From contig NZ_CP023694.1 in assembly GCF_008705135.1 (NCBI RefSeq), forward strand, positions 992,001 to 1,056,000: a stretch of DNA of 64,000 nucleotides. The letters run 5' to 3'. This stretch comes from Streptomyces coeruleorubidus (lineage in GTDB: Bacteria > Actinomycetota > Actinomycetes > Streptomycetales > Streptomycetaceae). Below the pieces are notes generated by a model, which was given only the letters and a program-made list of their open reading frames with translations, ran no database searches and was not told the origin of the DNA. Of the stretch, positions 50,829 to 59,506 are shown piece by piece; position 1 is the stretch's first letter; each line of letters starts with the position of its first letter. The position numbers and the translations under genes were made by a program.

Positions 50829-53381
50829 GTGATCACCCCCACCCGCACGAGAGCCGGTACGAGGTCCCGTACCAGAACCGCCTTGATGACAGCACTACTT
50901 GGAGCAGCCGCCATGGCAGCCACTCTCCCCGCAGCCGGCAACGCGGCAGCGGCAGCCGATCCACAGCGCCTCACCGTCGACCTCAAAGCCTCCGAGGGAC
51001 CGGTGATGCTCGGCGCCAACGGCTCGCTGTACGGGGTCAGCGACGACGGGGTGCCCAGCGACGCCGCGATGGCGCCCCTGAAGATCACCAGCATCTCGCA
51101 GAAGCCGGAGGGCGGCGCGCAGCACCCCAACGGCGACGCGCTCACGGTCTCCAAGTCGTTCTTCCGCAACGGCGGCGGCGAGATCAACGTGATGATGCAG
51201 GACATCTACGCCAAGTGGCCGTACGAGGACCTCGGCATCGACGACTACCTCCCCAAGGTTGACAAGATCGCCAAGGAGGTCTCGGCCGACCCGAACAGCG
51301 ACCGCTTCGTCTACATCCCGTTCAACGAGCCCGACCAGATCTGGTACAAGCTCGACGTCGCCGACCAGGCCCAGTACGAGAAGAACCGCGACAGGTTCTT
51401 CAAGGACTGGAAGACGGTGTACCAGCGGATCCGCGCGATCGACCCGGACGCGAGGATCGCCGGACCCAACGAAGCCGCGTACCACACCCGCCTGCTGAAG
51501 GACTTCCTCGCCTTCGCCAAGCGCGAGAACGTGCTCCCCCAGGTGATGACCTGGCACGAGCTGGGCTCCGGCTCGCTGCGCGACTTCCAGGCGCACTACG
51601 ACGACTACCGCAAGCTGGAGCGCGAGGCGGGCATAGTCCCGCTGAAGATCGACATCGACGAGTACGCCAACCGCCGCGACCTGTCCGTGCCCGGGCAGCT
51701 CGTGCAGTGGGTGTCCCTGTTCGAGCGCAACAAGGTGTACGCCAACATGGCGTACTGGGACGCGGCCGGCAACCTCAGCGGCCACGTCGTGCGCTCGAAC
51801 ATCCCCAACGGCGGCTGGTGGCTCTTCCGCTGGTACGCGGGCATGACCGGCAACACCGTGAAGGTGACGCCGCCGCAGCCCAACACCATCGACACCCTCC
51901 AGGGGCTCGCCTCCCTCGACACCTCCCGCCGCCAGGCGCAGGTCCTGCTCGGCGGCTCCGCGGCCGACTCGGACGTCGTCGTGCGGGGCGTCCCCCGGTC
52001 GGTGTTCGGCCGTACGGTCACCGCGACCGTCGCCGAGGCCGCCTGGTCCGGGTACGAGGGGCAGCACGCGGCGCCGCGGGTCCTCGCGCGCACCAAGGTG
52101 AAGGTCGCGGACGACGGTTCGGTGACCGTGCCGCTGCGCGGCCTGCACAAGATGTCGGCGTACCGGGTCGTCCTCACGCCCGGCGGCTCCGGCACCCCGT
52201 CCGCCGCCTCCGTGCCGTGGTCGGCGTCGTACGAGGCCGAGGACGCGGCGATCACCGACGGCAAGGTCTACACGCAGGGCACGGTCCAGAACGCCAACGG
52301 CTACGCGGCGTCCGGCACCAAGGACGTCGGTTCGCTCAACCAGCCCGGCAGCAAGGTCGCCTTCTCGGTGACGGTGCCGAAGGACGGCACGTACGACCTG
52401 GCGATCCTGTACGGCAACCAGTCGGGCGGCCCCGCCACGCAGAAGCTGTCGGTCGACGGCGGCGACCCGGTGACGGTCACCTACCCCTCCACCGAGAACT
52501 GGACGTACCGCGCCAAGAAGGACGTCAGTGTCCAACTCAAGGCGGGCACACACCAGTTGACCCTGTCGAAGGGCGACGCCGAGGTCACACTGGACCGGAT
52601 CGACCTGACCACGCGGACGGGCGCGCCCTCCGCGTCCTACGAGGCCACGCTGGCGGACATCAGCGGCAAGCCGTCGTACGACTACACCTCGTCGGCCGGG
52701 GTGGGCACGGGCTCCCTGGTGCTGCGCTCCGGTGACAAGGCGGTGTTCGACGTCTACGCCCCACGCGACGGCTACTACACGGTGGTGCCGCGGACCTCGG
52801 CGGCCGTGAAGCTCTCGCTGCACGGGGAGACGGTGACGGCCTCGCCCGGCCGCCCGCTGCGGCTCTACCTGGTCGCGGGCAACAACCGGATCGCGATGAC
52901 GTCGGGCCACTCCGCCGTCCGCTCCCTCGACGTGTCGGGCGACGGCTCGTCCGCCGGCACCCTCTCCTACGAGGGCGCCTCGGCCACGCTCGCCGGCGGG
53001 GCCAAGCTCGTCGACTCCCCGCACGCGTCGGCCGGGTCGTACATCGGCTGGCTCGGCAACAGCGCTTCCAGCACCGCCGAGTTCACGGTCGACGCGCCCC
53101 GGTCCGGCCGCTACCTGCTGGTCGTCCACTACGCGCACAACGACCGCCGGGACAACGGCCACGCCTACAACACGGACATCATGTCCCGTACGGCGGACGT
53201 CACGATCGGGTCCGCGGACCCGGTGAAGGTCACCTTCAAGAACACCTGGAGCTGGGACGACTACTGGACCGTCGGCGTCCCGGTCGATCTGGCGAAGGGC
53301 GCGAACAAGGTGACGTTCGGCAACGCGAGCGCCTGGGCGCCGAACATCGACCGGATCGAACTGGGCCGGGTCGTGGGCTGA
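50829..53381 (+). CDS. secreted GH39-like glycoside hydrolase with carbohydrate-binding modules
   Basis: An 850-residue exoenzyme. Signal peptide (about 1-43), then a clan GH-A barrel with likely acid/base E167 in FNEPDQIW and nucleophile E278 in IDIDEYANR, spaced as in GH39-like enzymes. A beta domain is followed by two or three CBM6/CBM35-like modules (ASYEAEDAAITDGK at about 475, and SYEGASATLAGGAKL near 720). It starts at GTG 50829 with GGAGG upstream, 16 bp after the ABC permease. The polysaccharide it cuts is not evident; beta-galactan or arabinan-type side chains are possible. Confidence 0.8.
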   Translation: MITPTRTRAGTRSRTRTALMTALLGAAAMAATLPAAGNAAAAADPQRLTVDLKASEGPVMLGANGSLYGVSDDGVPSDAAMAPLKITSISQKPEGGAQHPNGDALTVSKSFFRNGGGEINVMMQDIYAKWPYEDLGIDDYLPKVDKIAKEVSADPNSDRFVYIPFNEPDQIWYKLDVADQAQYEKNRDRFFKDWKTVYQRIRAIDPDARIAGPNEAAYHTRLLKDFLAFAKRENVLPQVMTWHELGSGSLRDFQAHYDDYRKLEREAGIVPLKIDIDEYANRRDLSVPGQLVQWVSLFERNKVYANMAYWDAAGNLSGHVVRSNIPNGGWWLFRWYAGMTGNTVKVTPPQPNTIDTLQGLASLDTSRRQAQVLLGGSAADSDVVVRGVPRSVFGRTVTATVAEAAWSGYEGQHAAPRVLARTKVKVADDGSVTVPLRGLHKMSAYRVVLTPGGSGTPSAASVPWSASYEAEDAAITDGKVYTQGTVQNANGYAASGTKDVGSLNQPGSKVAFSVTVPKDGTYDLAILYGNQSGGPATQKLSVDGGDPVTVTYPSTENWTYRAKKDVSVQLKAGTHQLTLSKGDAEVTLDRIDLTTRTGAPSASYEATLADISGKPSYDYTSSAGVGTGSLVLRSGDKAVFDVYAPRDGYYTVVPRTSAAVKLSLHGETVTASPGRPLRLYLVAGNNRIAMTSGHSAVRSLDVSGDGSSAGTLSYEGASATLAGGAKLVDSPHASAGSYIGWLGNSASSTAEFTVDAPRSGRYLLVVHYAHNDRRDNGHAYNTDIMSRTADVTIGSADPVKVTFKNTWSWDDYWTVGVPVDLAKGANKVTFGNASAWAPNIDRIELGRVVG

Positions 53382-53391
53382 CTCGCGTGGT

Positions 53392-53411
53392 GAGGTGAGC
53401 CCGCTCGCCTC
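53392..53411 (+). terminator. first of two hairpins after the GH39-like gene
   Basis: GAGGTGAGC (53392-53400) pairs with GCTCGCCTC (53403-53411) over 9 positions with one G-T wobble and a 2-nt spacer, so the terminal pairs must open. It lies 10 bp past the hydrolase stop. Together with the next hairpin it forms a double terminator. Confidence 0.5.
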
Positions 53412-53414
53412 ACA

Positions 53415-53439
53415 GGGGTGCCGCCGCAAGCGGCACCCC
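53415..53439. terminator. bidirectional terminator between GH39-like gene and M56 protease
   Basis: GGGGTGCCGC (53415-53424), loop CGCAA and GCGGCACCCC (53430-53439): a perfect 10-bp stem placed between two convergent stop codons. Suited to stop transcription from both sides. Confidence 0.85.
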
Positions 53440-53444
53440 ACCCC

Positions 53445-54479
53445 TCAAAGAGGCGTCGCGGCGTGCAGGATGAGCACCATCGTGACGGCGGAGTTCGCGG
53501 ACGACATCGCCGACACGGCCGTTCCCGCGGCCGCGCCCCACGCCGCCAGCCCGACCGAGGTGAACACCGGGGGCCAGGTGCGTACGGCGGGTGGCGGGCC
53601 CAGCAGGGCCGCCACCCGGCGCGGCACCGGGCCCGGCGCGGCGAGTCCCGCGAGCGTGGGCGCCGGGGTGCCCCGGGAGACCAGGGCGGCCGTGCCGATG
53701 GCACGCGCCACCGTGCGGCGGCTGCCGATCGCCCGGGCCGCCTCCTCGTCCGCCCACCGCTCGGCCGTGTACGCCACGGCGGTGCGCAGCGGCCGCAGGA
53801 ACGGGTTGGCCCGGGCCGCGAGCTGCACGGTGAGCAGGAAACGGTCGTGCCGGGCGTCGAGGTGCGCCCGCTCGTGGGAGAACAGGGCCCGGCGCTCGGC
53901 CGGCCGGAGCCGGTCCAGCAGCGCCGTGGTCACCACGACACGCCCCCCGCGCCGACCACGGACACGGCGCCCGGCGCGGCCGTGCGGCTCGGAATCGCCA
54001 GTGCGACCGCCACGCCGAGCACCGCCCCGCGGAGCATCAACGCCACGGCGCCCACCACCGGGCAGCGCATACGCGTAGGGAGCGCCGTCCGGCAGTACGG
54101 CCACCTCCGTGTCCGGCAGCCCGGCCAGCGCGCGGTGGGCCCGGCTGCGTACCCGGGCGTGCCGCCACACTGTGCGGGCGCAGGCGACGACCACCGCGCA
54201 CAGCGCGGGAATCGCGGCCTTGCCGACGACCTCGTCGAACGGCACCGCCGCCCGCACCTCGGGGTCCGACCAGCCGTCGGGCAGCGGATTGCCGGGCAGT
54301 TGGGCGGTGCCGACCACCATGACCAGACCCAGGCACACCGTGCTGCACAGCGCCAGCACCGCGGCCATCGCGGTCAGCAACCGGGTCGCGGTGCGTGGAT
54401 GCAGATGCTGTTCGGCCAGACGCGCGACCGGCCATGCCGTGAGCGGGAGAACCAGTGGCAGAAAGACGAAGACCCCCAT
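53445..54479 (-). CDS. M56-family (BlaR1-like) membrane metalloprotease with Gly/Arg-rich insertion
   Basis: A 344-residue protein. Three N-terminal helices (FVFLPLVLPLTAW, TAMAAVLALCSTVCLGLVMVV, AIPALCAVVVACARTVW), then the zinc motif HERAH with H202, E203 and H206 and a C-terminal helix. Streptomyces relatives are usually about 310 residues. Residues about 141-179 are an abnormal Gly/Arg-rich stretch. It lies 6 bp after the BlaI-type repressor gene, the classical pair in which the protease may destroy or relieve the repressor. The trigger is unknown. Confidence 0.83.
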   Translation of the reverse strand: MGVFVFLPLVLPLTAWPVARLAEQHLHPRTATRLLTAMAAVLALCSTVCLGLVMVVGTAQLPGNPLPDGWSDPEVRAAVPFDEVVGKAAIPALCAVVVACARTVWRHARVRSRAHRALAGLPDTEVAVLPDGAPYAYALPGGGRRGVDAPRGGARRGGRTGDSEPHGRAGRRVRGRRGGRVVVTTALLDRLRPAERRALFSHERAHLDARHDRFLLTVQLAARANPFLRPLRTAVAYTAERWADEEAARAIGSRRTVARAIGTAALVSRGTPAPTLAGLAAPGPVPRRVAALLGPPPAVRTWPPVFTSVGLAAWGAAAGTAVSAMSSANSAVTMVLILHAATPL

Positions 54480-54485
54480 GAGGCT

Positions 54486-54872
54486 TCAGTCTTCCCCCTC
54501 GCCATGGGCCTGTTCCAGCAGGTCACGCAGCAGCCGCTCGTCGTCCGGGCCGAGGCCGGTGAGGAAGCTGGCCAGGACGGCCTCGCGGTCGCTCTCGGCG
54601 TCCAGGACCTTGCGCATCTTCCGGGCGGCCAGTCCCGCCTCGTCCGCGGCGGGCGTCCACGCGAAGGACCGGCCCACCCGCTCCCGGGTGACCGCGCCCT
54701 TGCCCAGCAGCCGGGTCAGGATCGTGATCACCGTTGTGTACGCGAGGTCACCGCCGAGGCGTTCCTGCACCCAGCCGGCCGTCACCGGACCGTCCGCCTC
54801 GCGCAGTGCCGACAGCACCAGCGCCTCCAGCTCGCCCTGCCCCCGCCGGGGACGCTGCCGGGGTTCGGTCAC
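54486..54872 (-). CDS. BlaI/MecI/CopY-family transcriptional repressor
   Basis: A 128-residue winged-helix repressor. The recognition region LVLSALREADGPVTAGWVQERLGG and LAYTTVITILTRLLGKGAVTRER is followed by a helical dimerisation tail. The start is GTG 54872 with AAGGGAG 7-8 nt upstream; an ATG at 54914 would place the start inside an operator-like region. It forms an operon with the M56 protease. A BlaI-like operator lies 76 bp upstream, between it and the divergent membrane protein gene. Confidence 0.92.
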   Translation of the reverse strand: MTEPRQRPRRGQGELEALVLSALREADGPVTAGWVQERLGGDLAYTTVITILTRLLGKGAVTRERVGRSFAWTPAADEAGLAARKMRKVLDAESDREAVLASFLTGLGPDDERLLRDLLEQAHGEGED

Positions 54873-54947
54873 CGCCCTGTCTCCCTTCGCCGCCCTGCCT
54901 TGCCCTGCGGACATCGTATAGATCCGCGGGGCCGACCCCAGCTACTT

Positions 54948-54961
54948 CTACAGTGTTGTAG
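54948..54961. promoter_or_regulatory. BlaI-type operator
   Basis: CTACA-GTGT-TGTAG is a perfect 5-bp-arm inverted repeat, close to the TACA/TGTA core of BlaI/MecI sites. It lies between the repressor (leftward) and the small membrane protein gene (rightward), so it may control both. Confidence 0.7.
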
Positions 54962-55014
54962 ATTTCACTGCGTCGGGTACCGACGTCCGACACAGCAACC
55001 GACAAGGAGACTCT

Positions 55015-55668
55015 GTGGCCGATCCGCCCCGCCTTCACCCCGAGGACCGCGCGGACTTCGAAGCGGTACTGGATCTGGCGCTGAGCACCGCGGACCTCCA
55101 CGGCGCCGTGCGCGCCGACCCGACCGGCAGGACGGCCGCGCACCTGCGCGCCCACGCGCTCGCCCACGCCGACGACATCACGGCGGCGGCCGGCGAGCCC
55201 TACCGCGCCTACCGCGCCGCGCGGACCGCCGCCCGGCAGGACGCGCGGCGCCCGCTCGCGACGGGCACTCTGCTGCCCGCCCTCGCGGTGCTCACGCCGC
55301 TCGTGGCGGCGACGTCCGCCGGGGCTCTGCTCCTGCTCGGCGGCCTGCTCCAAGTCGCCGACGCACCGGGCCCGTTGCCCGGATCGCTCGTCGCGGCCGG
55401 CTGGACGCTGGCGCTCGTGGCGGCCGTGACCGGTCTCATCGGCCTGGCCGCGCTGCTGCGCTCGGCCCTGGGCGGACGGGCCGACCGCGTGGAGCACGCC
55501 CGGCTCGCCTGGCGGCAGGCCCTGCTCGACCGCGGCATCCTGCCCCATCTGCTCCGGCATCCGGCGGTCGCACCTGCGGAGGCGGGGATCACACCGTGCT
55601 CCCCGCCCGATACGCTCGCGCCGTGCCCGGCCCGGGCGGGAAAGGACAGGACACCATGTTCGGACTGA
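55015..55668 (+). CDS. small membrane protein of unknown function
   Basis: A 217-residue protein I do not recognise. An acidic N-terminal helical part (about residues 1-80) is followed by two hydrophobic helices (LLPALAVLTPLVAATSAGALLLLGGLL and GWTLALVAAVTGLIGLAALL, about 89-150) and a basic tail. The start is GTG 55015 with AAGGAGA 4-5 nt upstream. The BlaI-type operator lies 53 bp upstream, so it may be a target of that repressor. Its 3' end overlaps the TatA-like gene by 13 nt. Confidence 0.65.
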   Translation: MADPPRLHPEDRADFEAVLDLALSTADLHGAVRADPTGRTAAHLRAHALAHADDITAAAGEPYRAYRAARTAARQDARRPLATGTLLPALAVLTPLVAATSAGALLLLGGLLQVADAPGPLPGSLVAAGWTLALVAAVTGLIGLAALLRSALGGRADRVEHARLAWRQALLDRGILPHLLRHPAVAPAEAGITPCSPPDTLAPCPARAGKDRTPCSD

Positions 55669-55901
55669 GCGAGCTCGCGATCCTCCTCATCGTCGTCATA
55701 GCCGTGATCGGAGCCAGGAAGCTGCCCGAACTGGCCCGGTCGGCGGGCAAGTCGGCCCGCATCCTCAAGGCCGAGGCACGCGCCGCGCAGGACGAGGAGG
55801 CCGGAGCCGCGCCGCGGGTGGTCCAGGGCGAGATCGTCCCGCCGGGCACCGGCACGACCCCGCCCGGCGCGCGGGCGGCGGACGCCCCGGACCCCCGCTG
55901 A
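55656..55901 (+). CDS. tatA: TatA/E-like twin-arginine translocase subunit
   Basis: An 81-residue protein. A single N-terminal helix LAILLIVVIAVIGARKLPELARSAG has the invariant pattern of TatA: hydrophobic helix, hinge, then amphipathic helix with KLPELARS. A Pro/Gly/Ala tail follows. TatA forms the pore for folded Tat substrates, several of which are encoded here (efeB, the LplA-type lipoprotein). ATG 55656 is preceded by AAAGGAC. It starts inside the upstream gene, so it is probably a second TatA copy, since the main Streptomyces tatA lies with tatC elsewhere. Confidence 0.86.
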   Translation: MFGLSELAILLIVVIAVIGARKLPELARSAGKSARILKAEARAAQDEEAGAAPRVVQGEIVPPGTGTTPPGARAADAPDPR

Positions 55902-55913
55902 TCCGCTCCCTGC

Positions 55914-57812
55914 CTACAGCGTGCGCTCCAGGCGGTCGGCCACGAGCTTGACGAAGCGTGCGGGGTCCTTGGGCTGGCCGCCCTCGGCGAGCACCGCCAG
56001 CGTGTGGAGCAGCTCGGCGGACTCGACGAGACCCGAGCGGTCCTCGCGCTCCTTGTACGCCTCGTTCAGGTTCTTCACCAGCGGGTGGCCGGGGTTGAGT
56101 TCGAGGATCCGCTTGGTGCGCGGCACCTCCTGGCCCATCGCCCGGTACATGTTCTCCAGGGCCGGGGTCAGGTCGTGCGCGTCCGAGACGACGCAGGCCG
56201 GGGAGACCGTGAGCCGCGCCGACAGACGCACCTCCTTGATGTCCTCGTCCAGCTGCTCCCGCATCCAGCCGAGCAGTCCCGCGTAGTCCTCGGCCTGCTT
56301 CTCCCGCTCCCCCTCGGCCTTCTCGTCCTTCTCGCCGTCGAGGTCGATCTCGCCCTTGGCGACGGAGCGCAGCTTCTTGCCCTCGTACTCGCCGACGGCG
56401 TCGACCCACACCTCGTCGACCGCGTCGGTGAGCAGCAGGACCTCGATGCCCTTGTCCCGGAACGCCTCCATGTGCGGGGAGTTCTCGATGCTCTGCCGGG
56501 ACTCGCCGGTGATGTAGTAGATGTCGTCCTGGCCGTCCTTCATCCGCTCCACGTACTGCGCGAGCGTGGTCGGCTCGTCCTCGGCGTGCGTGGTGGCGAA
56601 CGACGCGACGGCGAGGATGGCGTCCCGGTTCTCGGAGTCGGTGACCAGGCCCTCCTTCAAGGCCGTGCCGAACTCGCGCCAGAAGGTGGCGTAGCGGTCG
56701 GCGTCCTTGGTCTTGATCTCCTTGATCGTGGACAGGACCTTCTTGGTCAGCCGGCGCTGCATCATCCGGATGTGCCGGTCCTGCTGGAGGATCTCCCGGG
56801 AGACGTTGAGCGACAGGTCCTGCGCGTCGACCACGCCCTTGACGAAGCGGAGGTAGGGCGGCAGCAGCGCCTCGCAGTCGTCCATGATGAAGACGCGCTT
56901 CACGTACAGCTGGACGCCGCGCTTGAAGTCCCGCGTGAACAGGTCGTGCGGGGCGTGCGAGGGGACGAAGAGCAGGGCCTGGTACTCGAAGGTGCCCTCG
57001 GCCTGGAGCCGGATCGTCTCCAGCGGCTCGCGCCAGTCGTGGCTGATGTGCTTGTACAGCTCGTGGTACTCGTCGTCGGACACCTCGTCGCGCGACCGCG
57101 CCCACAGGGCCTTCATCGAGTTCAGCGTCTCGGGCTCGGGCGCGTCCTCGCCGTCGGCCGCCTCCGGGACCATCCGGATCGGCCAGGTGATGAAGTCCGA
57201 GTACCGCTTGACGATCTGCTTGATCGTCCACGGCGACGTGTAGTCGTGGAGCTGGTTCTCCGGGTCGGCGGGCTTGAGGTGGAGCGTGACGGAGGTGCCC
57301 TGCGGCGCGTCGTCGGCCTTCTCCAGCGTGTACGTGGACTCGCCGCGGGACGTCCAGCGGGTCCCCTGGCCCTCGCCGGCGCGCCGGGTCACCAGCGTCA
57401 CCTCGTCCGCCACCATGAAGCCGGAGTAGAAGCCGACGCCGAACTGGCCGATGAGCCCCTCGGCACTGGCCGCGTCCTGGGCCTCCCGCAGCTCCTTCAG
57501 GAAGGTGGCCGTACCGGAGTTGGCGATGGTGCCGATGAGCTGTCCGACCTCGTCGTACGACATCCCGATGCCGTTGTCCCGCACCGTGAGGGTCCGGGCC
57601 TCCTTGTCGACGTCGATCTCGATGTGCAGGTCGGACACATCGGCGTCGAGCGAGTCGTCCCGCAACTTCTCCAGGCGCAGCTTGTCCAGCGCGTCGGAGG
57701 CGTTGGAGAGGAGCTCCCGCAGGAAGACATCCTTGTTCGAGTAGACCGAGTGGATCATCAGCTGGAGCAGCTGACGCGCCTCTACCTGGAACTCAAACGT
57801 TTCGGTCGTCAT
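55914..57812 (-). CDS. htpG: HtpG (Hsp90-family chaperone)
   Basis: A 632-residue chaperone of normal HtpG length. The GHKL ATPase domain has LLSNASDALDKLR (about residues 35-47), DNGIGMSYDEV and GQFGVGFYSGFMVAD. The middle and C-terminal dimerisation domains follow. It helps fold and hold client proteins in the cytoplasm using ATP. ATG 57812 fits the conserved N-terminus MTTETFEFQVEARQLL; GTG 57839 would add nine residues. It converges on the TatA-like gene, with 12 bp between. No HspR or CIRCE-type site is visible upstream. Confidence 0.97.
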   Translation of the reverse strand: MTTETFEFQVEARQLLQLMIHSVYSNKDVFLRELLSNASDALDKLRLEKLRDDSLDADVSDLHIEIDVDKEARTLTVRDNGIGMSYDEVGQLIGTIANSGTATFLKELREAQDAASAEGLIGQFGVGFYSGFMVADEVTLVTRRAGEGQGTRWTSRGESTYTLEKADDAPQGTSVTLHLKPADPENQLHDYTSPWTIKQIVKRYSDFITWPIRMVPEAADGEDAPEPETLNSMKALWARSRDEVSDDEYHELYKHISHDWREPLETIRLQAEGTFEYQALLFVPSHAPHDLFTRDFKRGVQLYVKRVFIMDDCEALLPPYLRFVKGVVDAQDLSLNVSREILQQDRHIRMMQRRLTKKVLSTIKEIKTKDADRYATFWREFGTALKEGLVTDSENRDAILAVASFATTHAEDEPTTLAQYVERMKDGQDDIYYITGESRQSIENSPHMEAFRDKGIEVLLLTDAVDEVWVDAVGEYEGKKLRSVAKGEIDLDGEKDEKAEGEREKQAEDYAGLLGWMREQLDEDIKEVRLSARLTVSPACVVSDAHDLTPALENMYRAMGQEVPRTKRILELNPGHPLVKNLNEAYKEREDRSGLVESAELLHTLAVLAEGGQPKDPARFVKLVADRLERTL

Positions 57813-57897
57813 GGTTCGCGAATACCTCACAGGTCCCACAGTCGCCTGAAGCTGGTGCAGTCACTTTAAAACACCTAGTCAGGCCGGGGCCCGGAAG

Positions 57898-58629
57898 TCA
57901 GACGAGGTGGGCGAAGACCACCAGGTTCTCGGTGTAGTCCCGGGCCTTGCGGTCGTAGGCACCCGCGCACGTGATGAGCCGGACCTGGGCGTCGGGGGTG
58001 TCTCCGTACACGCGCTCGCTGGGGAAGTCGTCCTTGTCGAAGGACTGCGTGCCGTCGACGACGAAGGTCGCCCTGCTGCCGTCGGCTCGCGCCACGTGGA
58101 ACCGGTCGCCCTTCTTCAGCGCGCTGAGCCCCGCGAACACGGCCGGGGACGTCGCGGTGTCCACATGCCCGGCGATGATCGCCGTTCCGGGCTCGCCGGG
58201 CGAGGCGCCCTTCGCGTACCAGCCGACGAGGTTGATGTCGTCGGCCGGAGGCGGTTCGAGCTGACCCGAACGGCCGATGGCGAGGTCGGTGAAGGGCGCG
58301 TTCACCGAGATCTTGGGGATGTACAGGCGGACCGGCCGGGACCGCGGCAGATGCCGGCCGGTCCCGGACGCGTCGGACCGGTGCGGCGCCGCGGACGAGG
58401 ACGGCGCGTCCGGCGCGGCGGAGGTGGCGGGCGCGGCCGTCGGGACGGCCGGCGGGGCGTGCGGCGGACCGCCGGCGTCGGACGACGACTCGCCGCGGCC
58501 GGCGACCAGGCTCACGGTCAGGACCAGGGCGGCGAGACCCCAGAAGACCGACACGACGGTGCGGAGCCGCCGCTTCGACGGCGCGGGGCCGGGTTCGGCA
58601 GGGGACGGGGGGCTGGGGCTGGCTGCCAT
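57898..58629 (-). CDS. class F sortase
   Basis: A 243-residue class F sortase. One N-terminal helix (VVSVFWGLAALVLTVSLVAG, about residues 25-44), a Ser/Ala/Pro linker, then the sortase domain: RLYIPKISVNAPF, catalytic H155 in IIAGHVD, C221 in LITCAGAYD and likely Arg in DRKARDYTENLVV. Sortases join surface proteins to the cell wall. It starts at ATG 58629 with AGGTGG 7 nt upstream. The neighbouring His/Gly-rich repeat protein, 145 bp upstream on the same strand, is a plausible partner. Confidence 0.93.
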   Translation of the reverse strand: MAASPSPPSPAEPGPAPSKRRLRTVVSVFWGLAALVLTVSLVAGRGESSSDAGGPPHAPPAVPTAAPATSAAPDAPSSSAAPHRSDASGTGRHLPRSRPVRLYIPKISVNAPFTDLAIGRSGQLEPPPADDINLVGWYAKGASPGEPGTAIIAGHVDTATSPAVFAGLSALKKGDRFHVARADGSRATFVVDGTQSFDKDDFPSERVYGDTPDAQVRLITCAGAYDRKARDYTENLVVFAHLV

Positions 58630-58774
58630 CGGAGACCACCTCATTCGGACACGGCAGCGGAACGGACACGGCAGCGGACACGACAGCGGACACGGCGCGC
58701 GGGAGGACGAGCCGGGCCGCCGCGACGCGAGGAGCACGTGCGGCGGCCGCGGCGGCTATGCGGTCAGGCCTCGG

Positions 58775-59506
58775 TCATGCCGCACCCTGGGAGGCCTTCT
58801 GGCGCCGCAGGGCGTACAGGCCGGTGCCGGCGACCGCCAGCACCGCGAGCCCGCCGGCCGTGACGCCCGGCGCGCCGGCAAGCCCGCCGCCACCGGTGTG
58901 CATCCCGCCGCGCGGCTTGTCGTGGTTGTCGCCGTTCCAGGAACCCTTCTCGTGGTCGTCGTGCTTGCCGTGCTCGTCGCCCCAGGGGTCCTCGTCGTGC
59001 TTGTCGCCCCAGGAGTCGTCGCCGTGCTCGCCGTCCTTGTAGGTGTCCGGGTCGTGCTTGGGGTCCCAGTCGTCGTTCGTGTTCGCCACGGTCAGCGCGC
59101 CGCCACCCGTGTCCACCCCGCCGTGCGGCTTGTGGTGCTTGTCGCCGTGCCGGGAGTCCTTCTCGTGCTTGCCGTGGTCGTCCTTGCCGTGCTCGTCGTG
59201 CTTGCCGTGCTCGTCATGCTTGCCGTGCCCGTCGTGCTTGCCGTGCTCGTCATGCTTGCCGTGCTCGTCGTGCTCGTCGTGGTTGCGGGTGGCCGCGTCG
59301 TCCGCGGTCACCGCGGCCAGCGCTCCACCACCCGTGTGCATCCCGCCGCGCGGCTTGTGGTGTTTGCCGTCCTTGTCGTGCTCCTTGCTGTAGGAAGTGG
59401 AGTCGTGGTCCCCGTCGCCCATCGTCTCGGCGTAGGCGGTGGGTGCGGCGATCGCGAGGGCGGCCGTGGCCGTGGCCGTCGCGAGCAGCATGCCTGCAGA
59501 GCGCAT
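58775..59506 (-). CDS. secreted His/Asp/Gly-rich repeat protein with C-terminal anchor
   Basis: A 243-residue surface protein. Signal peptide (cut after AYA, about residue 26), then three KPRGGMHTGGG-type motifs and a His-Asp-Glu-Gly-Lys region with about six HDEHGK repeats. The C-terminal part has a hydrophobic helix (AGGLAVLAVAGTGLYAL) and a basic tail RRQK, the layout of a sortase substrate, but no LPxTG. The histidines suggest metal binding. It lies directly upstream of the class F sortase gene. Similar pairs are known in other Streptomyces; the function is not. Confidence 0.75.
   Translation of the reverse strand: MRSAGMLLATATATAALAIAAPTAYAETMGDGDHDSTSYSKEHDKDGKHHKPRGGMHTGGGALAAVTADDAATRNHDEHDEHGKHDEHGKHDGHGKHDEHGKHDEHGKDDHGKHEKDSRHGDKHHKPHGGVDTGGGALTVANTNDDWDPKHDPDTYKDGEHGDDSWGDKHDEDPWGDEHGKHDDHEKGSWNGDNHDKPRGGMHTGGGGLAGAPGVTAGGLAVLAVAGTGLYALRRQKASQGAA
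59168..59280. repeat. 18-bp coding repeat, about six copies
   Basis: Units resemble TTGCCGTGCTCGTCGTGC and encode HDEHGK on the minus strand. Copies differ by single bases, so the array has drifted and is not freshly expanded. It is inside the His-rich surface protein gene. Confidence 0.85.

Noticed and set aside
59168..59280. A tandem array that might be taken for CRISPR or a VNTR.
   Set aside because: Unit length 18 bp without spacers and in frame with HDEHGK codons; it is a coding repeat.
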